DNA of 64,000 nucleotides from an uncultured Bacteroidales bacterium (GTDB lineage: Bacteria > Bacteroidota > Bacteroidia > Bacteroidales > Muribaculaceae), in NCBI GenBank assembly GCA_946412245.1, contig CAMKGM010000010.1:1-64000 (forward strand). Direction: 5' to 3'. Every line of letters starts with the position of its first letter. Position 1 is the stretch's first letter. Made by a program: the position numbers and the translations under genes. The notes beneath the pieces were generated by a model. It made no database searches, was not told the origin of the DNA, and saw only the letters and a program-made list of their open reading frames with translations. Shown piece after piece: positions 1 through 8,543 of the stretch.

Positions 1-1499
1 TTGTTGATGCCGTCAAACAGCGAGATGGGCCACAGCCACGAACTGAACCAGGTGTCGAGGGCGTCCTCGTCGTGGCGCAGCTGGCTGGCCTCGATGTTCT
101 CGTAGCCAGGGATCTTGCGTGCCTTCTCGAGGGCCTCTTGCTCGTTGAGGGCCACAACATAGACCTCCTTGTCCTCGCTGTCGGTGGGCAGGAAGTAGGC
201 CGGGATGCGGTGTCCCCACCAGAGCTGGCGCGAGATGCACCAGTCCTGAATGCCCTCGAGCCATACCTTATAGATGTTTTTGTACTTGGCTGGATGGAAC
301 TTGAGTTCATCGTTCTGGACACAGGGCAGAGCGATCTCGGCAAAGTGCTTCATCTTCAAGAACCACTGCATGCACAGGCGCGGCTCGACGGCCGTGTCGC
401 TGTTGCGCTCGCTGTAACCCACCTTGTTGTCATAGTCCTCAATCTTCTCGACGAGTCCGGCAGCCTGCAGGTCGATGACAATCTGCTTGCGGCAGTCCAT
501 GCGGTCCATGCCGACGTAGAGCGGCGACTGCTCGCTGATGGTGGCATCGGCATTGAAGATGTCGATGGTTTCCAGGTTGTGGGTCTTGCCAAGCATGTAG
601 TCGTTAACGTCGTGGGCAGGTGTCACCTTGAGGCAGCCTGTACCAAACTCAATGTCGACATAGCGGTCCTCGATGACGGGAATCACGCGGTTCACTAGTG
701 GAACAATCACCTTCTTGCCACGGAGCCACTGGTTCTTGGGGTCCTTGGGGTTGATGCACATGGCGGTGTCGCCCATGATGGTTTCGGGGCGGGTGGTGGC
801 CACCACGGCATAGCGGCGGCCCTGTGCGTCGCGATGCACTACTTCGCCCTCTTGTCCGGTCTCACCGGTGAGGTCATCGTCGGCCACGTAGTATTTCAAG
901 TAGTAGAGTTTGCTCTTCTCGTCGTGATAAATCACCTCCTCGTTGCTCAGGGCAGTCTGGGCCTTGGGGTCCCAGTTCACCATGCGCAGGCCGCGGTAGA
1001 TGTAGCCTTTCTCGTAGAGGTCAACAAACACCTTGAGCACGCTCGCACTGCGGGTTTCGTCCATGGTGAAGGCGGTGCGGCTCCAGTCGCACGAGGCGCC
1101 CAGTTTGCGCAACTGTTGCAAGATGATGCCGCCGTGCTCATGGGTCCAGGCCCAGGCATGCTCCAGGAATTGCTCGCGAGTGAGGTCGCGCTTTTTGATG
1201 CCCTGTTCGGCAAGGCGTTTCACTACCTTGGCCTCGGTTGCGATGCTGGCGTGGTCGGTACCGGGCACCCACAGGGCATTCTTTCCCTCCATGCGCGCGT
1301 GGCGAATGAGGATGTCCTGAATCGTGTTGTTGAGCATGTGGCCCATGTGAAGCACGCCCGTGACATTGGGGGGTGGAATGACGATGGTGTAAGGTTCGCG
1401 TTCGTCGGGGGTAGACTTGAACAGGTCGTGGTCCTCCCAGTATTTGTACCATTTGTCTTCAACCGCCTTGGGGTCGTACTTCGTTGCTAAAGTGTTCAT
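1..1499 (-). CDS. valS: Valyl-tRNA synthetase, N-terminal part (runs off the window)
   Basis: Class I aminoacyl-tRNA synthetase that charges tRNA-Val with valine in the cytoplasm. The first ~499 codons are present; the gene continues beyond position 1. The ATG at 1497-1499 begins [18 protein letters not shown], the usual ValS opening. The HIGH-type ATP-binding signature appears as HMGH after PPPNVTGVL, near residue 50. The editing (CP1) domain follows, with [12 protein letters not shown] and TPAHDVNDY, then [14 protein letters not shown]. The KMSKS loop lies outside the window. A good Bacteroidota promoter lies ~85 bp upstream. Identification is secure; only the 3' end is missing, because of the window edge. 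Confidence 0.97.
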   Translation of the reverse strand, partial: MNTLATKYDPKAVEDKWYKYWEDHDLFKSTPDEREPYTIVIPPPNVTGVLHMGHMLNNTIQDILIRHARMEGKNALWVPGTDHASIATEAKVVKRLAEQGIKKRDLTREQFLEHAWAWTHEHGGIILQQLRKLGASCDWSRTAFTMDETRSASVLKVFVDLYEKGYIYRGLRMVNWDPKAQTALSNEEVIYHDEKSKLYYLKYYVADDDLTGETGQEGEVVHRDAQGRRYAVVATTRPETIMGDTAMCINPKDPKNQWLRGKKVIVPLVNRVIPVIEDRYVDIEFGTGCLKVTPAHDVNDYMLGKTHNLETIDIFNADATISEQSPLYVGMDRMDCRKQIVIDLQAAGLVEKIEDYDNKVGYSERNSDTAVEPRLCMQWFLKMKHFAEIALPCVQNDELKFHPAKYKNIYKVWLEGIQDWCISRQLWWGHRIPAYFLPTDSEDKEVYVVALNEQEALEKARKIPGYENIEASQLRHDEDALDTWFSSWLWPISLFDGIN

Positions 1500-1583
1500 A
1501 AATATTGCGTTATATGTTTTATTTATTTCTTTATTACGGGTCTTGGAGATAGCCGAGACCGGGTGTAACTGTTTGTCAAACTG

Positions 1584-1616
1584 CAAAATTACAAAAAATA
1601 TGTGGAGTAGACAAAA
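1584..1616 (-). promoter_or_regulatory. Predicted sigma-ABfr promoter of valS
   Basis: On the minus strand the -7 box TAATTTTG (1584-1591) fits TAnnTTTG. A TTTTTG-type -33 element (TTG at 1612-1614) lies 20 bp upstream, the preferred Bacteroidota spacing. It is ~85 bp from the valS ATG. Confidence 0.7.
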
Positions 1617-1642
1617 ATAGTTCTCTCTGCGCTGGGGGATGT

Positions 1643-1688
1643 GGCAAAGATAATGGAAAGATGGGTGCTGCACGAGGGCAATAACACA
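1643..1688. repeat. 46-bp dispersed repeat, copy A
   Basis: Aligns without gaps to 16456-16501 in the same orientation, 36 of 46 bases identical. Shared blocks are AGATAATGGAAAG (G for A at one position in copy B) and AATAACACA. On the minus strand it contains TATCTTTG, a -7-like box. Each copy lies upstream of a minus-strand reading frame (valS here). Function unknown. Confidence 0.6.
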
Positions 1689-1845
1689 CGTTGTTTAATA
1701 TGGGAATGCCTACGGCAGAAATCTTGCAAATCGGAACAAATTGAACAGAATGGGTGTCACTTTGAAGATTATTGCCGAATACGAATTGATTAGAAAAGGT
1801 CATCAAGTAGTACTTGACTATTGACAACGCTCGAATGCTTGTTAT

Positions 1846-2046
1846 TCAATATGCCAAAGGTTGTTGGCGATTGAGAGAACGTGTTCCGACAAAAGAGAAG
1901 TCAAAAATACCATTGTAAAATTCTTTGATTAAAAAGGTCTTTCCGACACGATGCCGTCCGTACAACACAATAAATTCCGACTTCTTGGAGTGCATGCTGC
2001 TCTTTAAAATCTCTTGTTCACGTTCTCTACCTATAATGTTGCTCAT
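1846..2046 (-). pseudogene. Truncated AAA+ ATPase (archaeal-type/DUF234-like family) fragment
   Basis: The reading frame from ATG 2046 begins MSNIIGREREQEIL and contains a Walker A motif, GRHRVGKT, then KEFYNGIFDFSFVG, the normal start of the Bacteroidota ATPases of this family. The frame ends after ~66 codons at 1846. Intact family members are several hundred residues long, so the Walker B region, sensor motifs and C-terminal nuclease-like domain are all missing. No continuation is visible between 1500 and 1846. Its promoter and repeats are still intact. It is best read as a decayed remnant of an accessory ATPase gene; a functional micro-protein is unlikely. Confidence 0.75.
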
Positions 2047-2065
2047 AATGATAATGATTTTATAT

Positions 2066-2157
2066 TGTGCCAAAATTAGATATTTTTTTGATTTTGGCAA
2101 GGTATCGAATTTATTCTGTGCCAAAACTGTGTTATTTTTTATCGATTTTGGCAAGGT
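2066..2157 (-). promoter_or_regulatory. Promoter of the ATPase fragment with ~51-54 bp tandem operator-like repeats
   Basis: On the minus strand the -7 box TAATTTTG lies at 2071-2078. Two repeat units overlap and precede it: TGTGCCAAAA recurs at 2066 and 2117, and ATTTTGGCAAGGT at 2091-2103 and 2145-2157. In each unit GCCAAAA and TTTTGGC form an inverted repeat with an A/T-rich centre. Overlap with the core promoter suggests binding sites for an autoregulator (inference). Confidence 0.55.
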
Positions 2158-2188
2158 TTTTTTTTCTATTGAGAGCAATTAGGGGGTG

Positions 2189-2217
2189 AAAAAAGGGGCG
2201 ACCGGTGATGTCGCCCC
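2189..2217 (-). terminator. Rho-independent terminator of the TonB receptor gene
   Basis: Stem GGGGCGAC / GTCGCCCC (2195-2202 with 2210-2217) and a 7-nt loop. On the minus strand it is followed by six T (2189-2194). It lies ~110 bp past the stop codon at 2329. Confidence 0.8.
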
Positions 2218-2259
2218 TATATTAATTTAATGTGTAAGGAAGTCTTTGTTCAACTCAGC

Positions 2260-2323
2260 TGATGCCCGTGGTAAGCGCTAAGAGTGTTGTGTGATGCTCG
2301 TGGCAAGCGCTGAGAGTGTTGTG
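2260..2323. repeat. Two-copy 32-bp tandem repeat
   Basis: Units 2260-2291 and 2292-2323 differ at a few positions; both contain CGCT and GAGTGTTGTG. They sit between the TonB receptor stop codon and its terminator, so they are in the 3' untranslated region. No function assigned. Confidence 0.65.
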
Positions 2324-2328
2324 CGAAG

Positions 2329-5300
2329 TTAGAAGATGAGTTTGACACCCACTTGCATGTGCCAGCGGCTGGAGATGTTGGCCTTGCTGGGCTCGGTATA
2401 GTCGTTCCACTGATACTTGGCGGTGTAGACGCCGTTGGCATCGCGTGAGGCACCGGTGTACTTGAGCGGTGACACGTTGTAGACGCCACTGTAGTTTGCA
2501 CCCCACTTCTTGTTGAGCATATTGGCGAAGTTGAGGATGTCGAGGGTGAGCATGATTTTGCTGCCTCGCTCTCTCAAGGCGAAGATAGACTCGGCGAAGT
2601 GTAGGTCGATTTGGTGCTCGAATGGAGCGACATTGCCGTTGCGGTCGGCATACTGTCCGCGGTGATTCTTAGCGTAGCCATCGGTGGAGAGGAATTCCTC
2701 GAACATGGCGCGCTGGTCGTCGGGGGTCACTTCAACGGTTTCGCCGTTGACCTTCGTATTATAAGAGGTGAAGACCATGTTGGCGAGTTCGTCGGTGGTG
2801 GGCAGGTAAAGCATTGAGTTGCCGCGATAGCCGTCGCCGTTGTAGTCGGCATTCTCGCTCATGGTGAGGCTGTAGCGTTGTCCGCTGGTGCCGTTGTAGG
2901 TGACTGCGACATTGGTTTGCAGCAGTCCGTTGAGATATTTGGGCGAGGTGTAGCCTACTGAAACGAGTACGCGATGAGGCTGGTCGAACGAGGAGTAGGT
3001 GAGTCGCGGATTGTTGGTGTCGATGGCGTAGTTGTATTTCCAGTTGCTGTAAGCCACTGACGAAGTGCCGTCGTAGATTGACTTGGAGCGGCCGTAGGTG
3101 TACGAAGCCAGCACGTCGAGACCAAAGTGGAACTTCTTCTCGATGGTAGCGGTGAGGTTGTAGGAGTAACCCTTGTCAGTATTCTCCAGGTTGACGATGG
3201 AGTAGTACTTGTTGTCGACAGCGTAGAATGGTGCGGCGCTGGCTTGAACGCCCTTGACGGCATAGATGCTACCGTTTTGCGTGAGTGCCAGGTTCTTGAA
3301 GTAGGCCTGGTTGAAGGTCTTGGTGTAGAGGCCTTCGAGGGTCAGTTTCCAGTCGTAGGGCAGAATCTGTTCCCAAGCCAAGTTGGCGCGGAACACCTGC
3401 GGGTAGCGGAAGCGGCGGCTCACGGTCACGATGTCGGGTGTGGGAGCGGTGCCCTTGCCCAGTGCGTCGGCCAAAACCTGCGGGTTGTTAGTAACCTCGG
3501 GGATGAGCGACGGGTTATTGATGGTGGTACCGGTGACTTCAATGCCGGTGTTGCTGAAGGCGTTGCTCAGCCACACGAAGGGGACGCGGCCGGTGAACAG
3601 GCCGGCGCCACCGCGAATGAGCGTCTTGTGGGCATCGTCGGCATACCAGCGGAAGCCGAATCGCGGCGAGAGCATGAGCTTGGTGCTGGGCATTTCGCCT
3701 ACCTTCACGCCCAGGCGGCGAGCCTCGGCGTAGACGTTGAACTCCTCGTTAACCGTGGGGTCGTTGAACAGCACGGGAATGTCGAAGCGAATGCCGTAGG
3801 TCAGCTGCAAGTTGCGAGTCACGTCCCACTTGTCCTGAACATAGGCACCGAACTGGCCGGCCTTGATAATGGGGGTCCAGCGCAGGTTGCCGCCGGTGAC
3901 GGTGGGGTCGGTGCACTTGAACACGAACTGGGTGGGGCTGAAAGGACCGTAGATGAAGTTGCCCGAAGCGTCGGTCAAGGGATTGCCGGCATCGTCGAGC
4001 GAGATACCGAACTCACCCAGCGAGTTGAATACCCACTCGCCGTTCACAGCCTGGATGAAGAGGTTCTTCATGCGGAAGAACTCGTTGTGCGTACCGAATG
4101 TGAAGGTGTGGTTACCCTTGTACCACGATAAGTTGTCCTCAAGCATGTAGATGTCCTGATCGAGAGAGTTGGCACCCGAACTGTACTCGGTGCCCAGGTT
4201 CACGGTGATGTTGCTGCGTGTGCCGGTGGCAGAGGGCAGGTTCTTCATCCAGAAGAGGGGACCCTGATAGGGCACGTCGCGGTTGTCGCGCACACGCGTG
4301 TAGTTGGCTCGCAATTCGTTATAGAAACTACCGCCAAAGTTTGAGTTCAACTCAGCGACGAAACTGTTGGTCACGTTGTTGAAGCGGTAGCTTGAGTTGT
4401 TGAAGTAATAACTGGTGTTGCCGGCGCTCCACTTGTCGTCGTAGGCATTGCCGTGCTGGTAACGCAGGGCGAGTTTGTGGCTGTCGTTGATGTTCCAGTC
4501 GAGTCGTGCGAGGAACTCAAAAGCGTTGCGCTTGACGTCGCGCTGGTTGTAGGTCTCTTGAATGCCCGTGAGCTGGTAGTAGCGTTGCACAATGGCTTCG
4601 GCCACAAGCGGATTCAAGTAGTCGGTCTTGCTACCGGGATAGAAACTGCCGGGATAGCTCTCGTTGTGGTTCTCGACATTGACGAAGAAGAAGAGTTTAT
4701 CCTTGACGATGGGTCCGCTCACGTTACCGCCAATGGTGAGGAAGTGCTGCTTGGTGAGTTTCTCCTTGGCGTAGTCGTTGGCGGCGTTATATCGGCCGTA
4801 GAAGCTCTGGTTGTTGAAGTAGGTAAAATAGGAAGCGTGGAAATCGTTGGTACCCTGCTTGGTGATGATGTTGATGCCACCGCCGGTGAAACCGCTCTGG
4901 CGCACGTCAAAGGGTGCAATGACCACCTGGATTTCCTGGATGGCGTCCATAGAGATGGGGTTGGCGCTTGCCTGACCGCCATTGGTGCCGCTTGAAGCCA
5001 GACCGAAGACGTCGTTGTGTACTGAACCGTCGATTTGGAAACTGTTGTAGCGGTTGTTGCTACCGGCAAACGAGATGCCGCCTATCTTGGAGCGGTTGGC
5101 CATGGGCATGTTCTTGACCACATCGTAGACATTACGCTCAATTGTGGCAACCTCGGCAATCTTGGCTTCAGAGAAGTTGTGAGAAGCGCCGGCCTGTTGT
5201 TCACGACCCTTGGCGGTAACGACCACCTCGCTAAGTGCGCGGGCATCTGTTACCATGGCAACGTTGAGCTGATAGGTGTTACCCAACTGCAGGAAAACGT

Positions 5301-5580
5301 CGTTGTAGACGCTTGGTTGATAGCCTACATAGGACACTTCAACTCTGTAAGGGCCGCCGGTGCGCATACCCTGAATGGTGAAACGCCCGTCGATGTTCGA
5401 CACGGCGTTGTACTTGGTGCCCGACGGAGTGTGCACCGCACTCACGGTGGCTCCCACCATGGTCTCGTTGTTTTCGTCCACAACCACACCCGCCATGGCC
5501 GACGTGGTTACTTGCGCATTCATGCCCAATGCCATGCAAAGCATTGCCGCGAACACGCAAAACTTGATTTTCTTTGCCAT
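2329..5580 (-). CDS. Oar-like TonB-dependent outer-membrane receptor
   Basis: A 1083-residue outer-membrane protein with a signal peptide (MAKKIKFCVFAAMLCMALG...NAQ, cleavage near residue 22). A carboxypeptidase-regulatory-like beta-sandwich follows at ~28-110 (AGVVVDENNETMVGATV, VSNIDGRFTIQGM, YVGYQP). A plug domain comes next at ~120-240 (LSEVVVTAKGREQQ, SIDG-like loop, PFDVRQSGFTGGGINIITKQGTNDFH), then a ~800-residue beta-barrel ending KLIF, an aromatic BAM-recognised C-terminus. The layout is that of the Oar family rather than SusC: no SusD gene follows and the plug carries the GGGINIITKQGTN segment. The substrate cannot be inferred. It has its own terminator at 2189-2217. Confidence 0.9.
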   Translation of the reverse strand: MAKKIKFCVFAAMLCMALGMNAQVTTSAMAGVVVDENNETMVGATVSAVHTPSGTKYNAVSNIDGRFTIQGMRTGGPYRVEVSYVGYQPSVYNDVFLQLGNTYQLNVAMVTDARALSEVVVTAKGREQQAGASHNFSEAKIAEVATIERNVYDVVKNMPMANRSKIGGISFAGSNNRYNSFQIDGSVHNDVFGLASSGTNGGQASANPISMDAIQEIQVVIAPFDVRQSGFTGGGINIITKQGTNDFHASYFTYFNNQSFYGRYNAANDYAKEKLTKQHFLTIGGNVSGPIVKDKLFFFVNVENHNESYPGSFYPGSKTDYLNPLVAEAIVQRYYQLTGIQETYNQRDVKRNAFEFLARLDWNINDSHKLALRYQHGNAYDDKWSAGNTSYYFNNSSYRFNNVTNSFVAELNSNFGGSFYNELRANYTRVRDNRDVPYQGPLFWMKNLPSATGTRSNITVNLGTEYSSGANSLDQDIYMLEDNLSWYKGNHTFTFGTHNEFFRMKNLFIQAVNGEWVFNSLGEFGISLDDAGNPLTDASGNFIYGPFSPTQFVFKCTDPTVTGGNLRWTPIIKAGQFGAYVQDKWDVTRNLQLTYGIRFDIPVLFNDPTVNEEFNVYAEARRLGVKVGEMPSTKLMLSPRFGFRWYADDAHKTLIRGGAGLFTGRVPFVWLSNAFSNTGIEVTGTTINNPSLIPEVTNNPQVLADALGKGTAPTPDIVTVSRRFRYPQVFRANLAWEQILPYDWKLTLEGLYTKTFNQAYFKNLALTQNGSIYAVKGVQASAAPFYAVDNKYYSIVNLENTDKGYSYNLTATIEKKFHFGLDVLASYTYGRSKSIYDGTSSVAYSNWKYNYAIDTNNPRLTYSSFDQPHRVLVSVGYTSPKYLNGLLQTNVAVTYNGTSGQRYSLTMSENADYNGDGYRGNSMLYLPTTDELANMVFTSYNTKVNGETVEVTPDDQRAMFEEFLSTDGYAKNHRGQYADRNGNVAPFEHQIDLHFAESIFALRERGSKIMLTLDILNFANMLNKKWGANYSGVYNVSPLKYTGASRDANGVYTAKYQWNDYTEPSKANISSRWHMQVGVKLIF

Positions 5581-5615
5581 AGAAATTGTGTTTTAGTCTT
5601 AATTATTTTCTATTG

Positions 5616-5623
5616 CAAAGTTA
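5616..5623 (-). promoter_or_regulatory. Predicted -7 box for the TonB receptor
   Basis: Minus-strand TAACTTTG fits TAnnTTTG exactly, ~36 bp upstream of the ATG at 5580. No clear TTG element at 19-20 bp spacing was seen. Confidence 0.5.
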
Positions 5624-5689
5624 GATATTAATTCCCTTATATACCTACCAAATTTATTATTTAACCAAATTAACAATCAAAAGTTAAAA

Positions 5690-6652
5690 TTACCGGTCAA
5701 GGTTTACAAGAATGTAGTTGCGCGAGCCTAGCCCAATCTGCTCGGCGTAGTCCACGATGTAGGTGCCGTGCTGGCGGTTGATGCGAGCGATGAGCGGTTT
5801 CTCGTCGTCGCCGGTAGTGGCTTTGTGGTTGAATACCAGGTCCAGACAGGCTTTGTCGAGCGCCACGGGGTCGGTTGAGGCCAGGATGCCCATGTCCTTG
5901 AGCATGGGCGCGTCGGGGCTACCGTCGCAGTCGCAGTCCACGCTCATGTTGTTCATCACGTCAATGTAGATGATGTTGCCCTCACCAAAGTAGTTGTGCA
6001 CCGCTTGGGCTGCGGCAGCCATGCTCTCCAGAAAATCGTCCTGAGTGGGGCCGGCAGCCAGATACTCGGGGCTCCATGCCTTGCTTGCATCGTCGGTCTT
6101 GCCGGCGGAGTGGATGTAGGCCTTGCCGGCCGTTGATGCTACCCCGATGGAGGCATTCTTGAGTACACCGCCAAAGCCGCCCATAGCATGGCCCTTGAAG
6201 TGTGCCAGGTTAATCATGAAATTGTAGTTGCCTAGGTGGTCGCCCACAATGTCGTAGTTCAAGTGTTTGCGGTCCTTGACGGGGATGCGCATCTCGCCGA
6301 ACTCGTCCATGATGTCAACGGCAAAGCGGCTGTCAAAACCATGCTCGTGAATCGTTTGCCAGTGTTTCTTCACGTCCTGCCGGCTACCGCCGTAGGCAGT
6401 GTTGCACTCCACGATGGTGCCGTTCACCTTGTCAACCAGATTGGCGATGAGTTCGGGCTTCAGGTAGTGGTTGTTGCCGGCTTCGCCGGTACTGATTTTC
6501 ACAGCCACACGGCCATGTGCTTTCACGCCCAGTGCTTCATAGATTTTCACGAGCGATTCGGGGCTGATTGTGCGGGTAAAATATACCTTCGATTGAGCCA
6601 TTGCGCCCATTGCCGTCAAAGCTACGGCCAGAGCTATAAAAAGTTTTTTCAT
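5690..6652 (-). CDS. Secreted DUF362-domain protein
   Basis: A 320-residue protein with a signal peptide (MKKLFIALAVALTAMGAMAQ). The mature part carries the DUF362 core: SPESLVKIYEALG, VAVKISTGE, the NTAYGG segment, MINLAHFKGHAMGGFGGVLKNASIGVAS and ILASTDPVALDKACLDLV. DUF362 proteins often occur with ferredoxin domains, but no 4Fe-4S motif is present, so this is the stand-alone exported form. The biochemical role is not established. It lies 110 bp upstream of the TonB receptor, in the same direction. A ~60-bp diverged copy of its coding sequence (around 5955-6020) lies between the glycosyltransferase genes at 8403-8464. Confidence 0.85.
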   Translation of the reverse strand: MKKLFIALAVALTAMGAMAQSKVYFTRTISPESLVKIYEALGVKAHGRVAVKISTGEAGNNHYLKPELIANLVDKVNGTIVECNTAYGGSRQDVKKHWQTIHEHGFDSRFAVDIMDEFGEMRIPVKDRKHLNYDIVGDHLGNYNFMINLAHFKGHAMGGFGGVLKNASIGVASTAGKAYIHSAGKTDDASKAWSPEYLAAGPTQDDFLESMAAAAQAVHNYFGEGNIIYIDVMNNMSVDCDCDGSPDAPMLKDMGILASTDPVALDKACLDLVFNHKATTGDDEKPLIARINRQHGTYIVDYAEQIGLGSRNYILVNLDR

Positions 6653-6732
6653 TGTTGCAGTTTTTTGTGGTGGTATGGCAAGACGATTGAATCGGCTTAT
6701 TTACCACAGGTTAGTAAATTGATTTTCTGTTG

Positions 6733-6740
6733 CAAAATTA
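6733..6740 (-). promoter_or_regulatory. Predicted -7 box for the DUF362 gene
   Basis: Minus-strand TAATTTTG, ~80 bp upstream of the ATG at 6652. No convincing -33 box. Confidence 0.4.
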
Positions 6741-6848
6741 ATTCATTTATAGCACATTTCCATTATACTTTTTTCTTTTAAATTTTACCTTTTTTCCTGT
6801 TTTTAGTACTGTGAATTACTTTTTTTTCTCAAGCAAAGGAAAAATGTG

Positions 6849-6856
6849 TATTTTTG
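6849..6856 (+). promoter_or_regulatory. Predicted -7 box for the GT-C gene
   Basis: TATTTTTG fits TAnnTTTG. It places transcription start at about 6860-6865, which favours the ATG at 6884 over the upstream TTG/ATG codons of the same frame. The -33 region is only a T-run. Confidence 0.5.
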
Positions 6857-6883
6857 CAGATGTTTAACCACATTTCAAGCAAG

Positions 6884-8392
6884 ATGAAAACCCTGAGCGA
6901 AATCAGACAATCCTATCACAAGACTCGTGGCGAAGATCGTGTTGTGTTCATGTTCATTGCGATCTTTACGGTCGCGGTGCTCCTTGTAACTTCATTTAAC
7001 TCTTATCTTTTTAAACCTTGGATACATTATGATGTTACCTGGTTCTATACTTGTGGTAAGGCTTGGTTTAACGGGATGACACCATACGTGGATTTCTCTG
7101 ATAGCAAAGGTCCTCTGTTGTGGTTCTTCAATGGCATAGGCTACCTCATCAGCCCTCGCACCTATCATGGACTCTACTGGGTGGAGTGTGTGCTCTACAC
7201 AATCATCCTGTATATGTGCTACCGCTGTGCCAAGCTCTTTGTTGACAACCGCTGGGTGGCACTTGGAGCTGTCGTGATATGCGCCATCTTCTTCTTTGGT
7301 TCCTTTACTCATATCGAAGTCAGGGCAGAAGATTACTGTTATGCTTTCATGCTGCCGGTTTTCTATCGTTTTTTGCATAATCACACCGGAGACAAGGAAC
7401 TTACCACCGCAAGCGTAAGGACCGATTCCATTATCCTTGGTGTCAGTTTGGCCGGCACGTTGATGATCAAGTATAGTTGCACGCTCATGATGGTTGCGTT
7501 CATTCCATACTTTCTCTTTTGGTTGCCTCGCAAAGTTAACTTTGGTATTTCCAAGGCTATAGGCTGGTGCGCTTTAGCTTCGGTCCTCACATTGTTACCT
7601 ATGGCTATAGTGCTTACTTGTCAGGGATGTCTTGATGATTGTGTCAACGAGTATTTTTTCGCTACGTTCAAGACTTTCAATAACTTGTCGACAACCCAAC
7701 TCACGATGTCCAATCTCCTTGGCGTTCTACTATCGCCAAGCGTGTTGACCTTCGTGCTTGTCATTATTGCGGGAGTTCTGCTCTATGGGAAAAAGAGTCG
7801 TAACGGTTCTCTTTACCTCCTGTGTGCGAGCCTCTGGTTCATTGTTGTAATATTGCTCAATGGCATTGGTAGAATCTATTATAATCCACTTGCTCTGTTC
7901 ACCGTTTGCTCGGCTCCCTTGCTGTCTCAACAGCTTTCAAAGTTGTTCAGCAAACCTTTGGTATTGGGAGCGTTCGCATTGGCAACCATTGCTTTCCTGT
8001 TTTGGCAAACGCCGCGCCACTCCCTCTTCTACAAGCAGGATGTGAAGCAGGATGCATGGAATTACTATGCCAACCTTATGTCGCAGTATGACTCACCGCG
8101 CATGCTCTATCTTTTCTCGCACGACCACAGTCAGGGTGTGCCTTCTCACGGATTACCGGCATGCAAGTATTGGAGTCTGCAAGTAGGTTACACGCAGGAA
8201 ATGCTTGATGACCAAATCAATGCAGTGAAGCAACGTAAGGCCGATGTCATCTTGGTGGACGATGCAGACACTGCTTATGTCAACCTGGCTGTGCAATGTG
8301 GTTATCATCAATATGATTACACCGACGCAGGCATTGGGGACAAGAAGTGGGGGCGCAGGCTATTATTCAGTAAAAAAGTACTCAAACCTTAA
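6884..8392 (+). CDS. GT-C-type membrane glycosyltransferase (ArnT/PMT-like)
   Basis: About 502 residues from the ATG at 6884 (MKTLSEIRQSYHK). The first membrane helix is at ~26-44 (VVFMFIAIFTVAVLLVTSF). The first periplasmic loop contains IHYDVTWFYTCGKAWFNGMTPYVDFSDSKGPLLWFF, where the D residues after the first helix and the KGP segment match polyprenyl-phosphate-sugar-dependent GT-C enzymes. Roughly ten further hydrophobic segments follow, then a soluble C-terminal domain. Together with the downstream GtrB-like GT2 and DUF6056 genes it looks like part of a polyprenyl-phosphate glycan-modification system in the inner membrane. The sugar and acceptor are unknown. Confidence 0.75.
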   Translation: MKTLSEIRQSYHKTRGEDRVVFMFIAIFTVAVLLVTSFNSYLFKPWIHYDVTWFYTCGKAWFNGMTPYVDFSDSKGPLLWFFNGIGYLISPRTYHGLYWVECVLYTIILYMCYRCAKLFVDNRWVALGAVVICAIFFFGSFTHIEVRAEDYCYAFMLPVFYRFLHNHTGDKELTTASVRTDSIILGVSLAGTLMIKYSCTLMMVAFIPYFLFWLPRKVNFGISKAIGWCALASVLTLLPMAIVLTCQGCLDDCVNEYFFATFKTFNNLSTTQLTMSNLLGVLLSPSVLTFVLVIIAGVLLYGKKSRNGSLYLLCASLWFIVVILLNGIGRIYYNPLALFTVCSAPLLSQQLSKLFSKPLVLGAFALATIAFLFWQTPRHSLFYKQDVKQDAWNYYANLMSQYDSPRMLYLFSHDHSQGVPSHGLPACKYWSLQVGYTQEMLDDQINAVKQRKADVILVDDADTAYVNLAVQCGYHQYDYTDAGIGDKKWGRRLLFSKKVLKP

Positions 8393-8402
8393 TATGCTGT
8401 AT

Positions 8403-8464
8403 GTCACGTCAAGCTGATGTTGCCCTTACCAAAGTAGTTGTGCACTGCCCGGGCTGCAGCAGCT
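8403..8464 (-). pseudogene. Remnant of a second DUF362 gene
   Basis: Positions 8415-8464 match 5971-6020, inside the DUF362 gene, with scattered substitutions. TCACGTCAA at 8403-8411 matches 5955-5963, with a small deletion between. Orientation is preserved (minus strand). It encodes no usable frame and sits between two glycosyltransferase genes, partly upstream of the next promoter. Confidence 0.65.
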
Positions 8465-8487
8465 TCGCGCTGTGCTGATTTTTTTTA

Positions 8488-8518
8488 TTGCAAAACTGAA
8501 TGAAAAAACGTATTTTTG
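8488..8518 (+). promoter_or_regulatory. Predicted sigma-ABfr promoter of the GtrB-like gene
   Basis: -33 TTG at 8488-8490, a 20-bp spacer, and -7 TATTTTTG at 8511-8518. It supports the ATG at 8544 as the start. Confidence 0.75.
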
Positions 8519-8543
8519 CAGTCTATATATAAATTTTTTCACG

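Noticed and set aside
72-1490. Plus-strand frames of ~210 residues over valS
   Set aside because: The minus strand encodes valyl-tRNA synthetase continuously through this region.
1576-1827. 83-residue minus-strand frame between valS and the ATPase fragment
   Set aside because: Low-quality sequence spanning the valS promoter and the 46-bp repeat; no family features.
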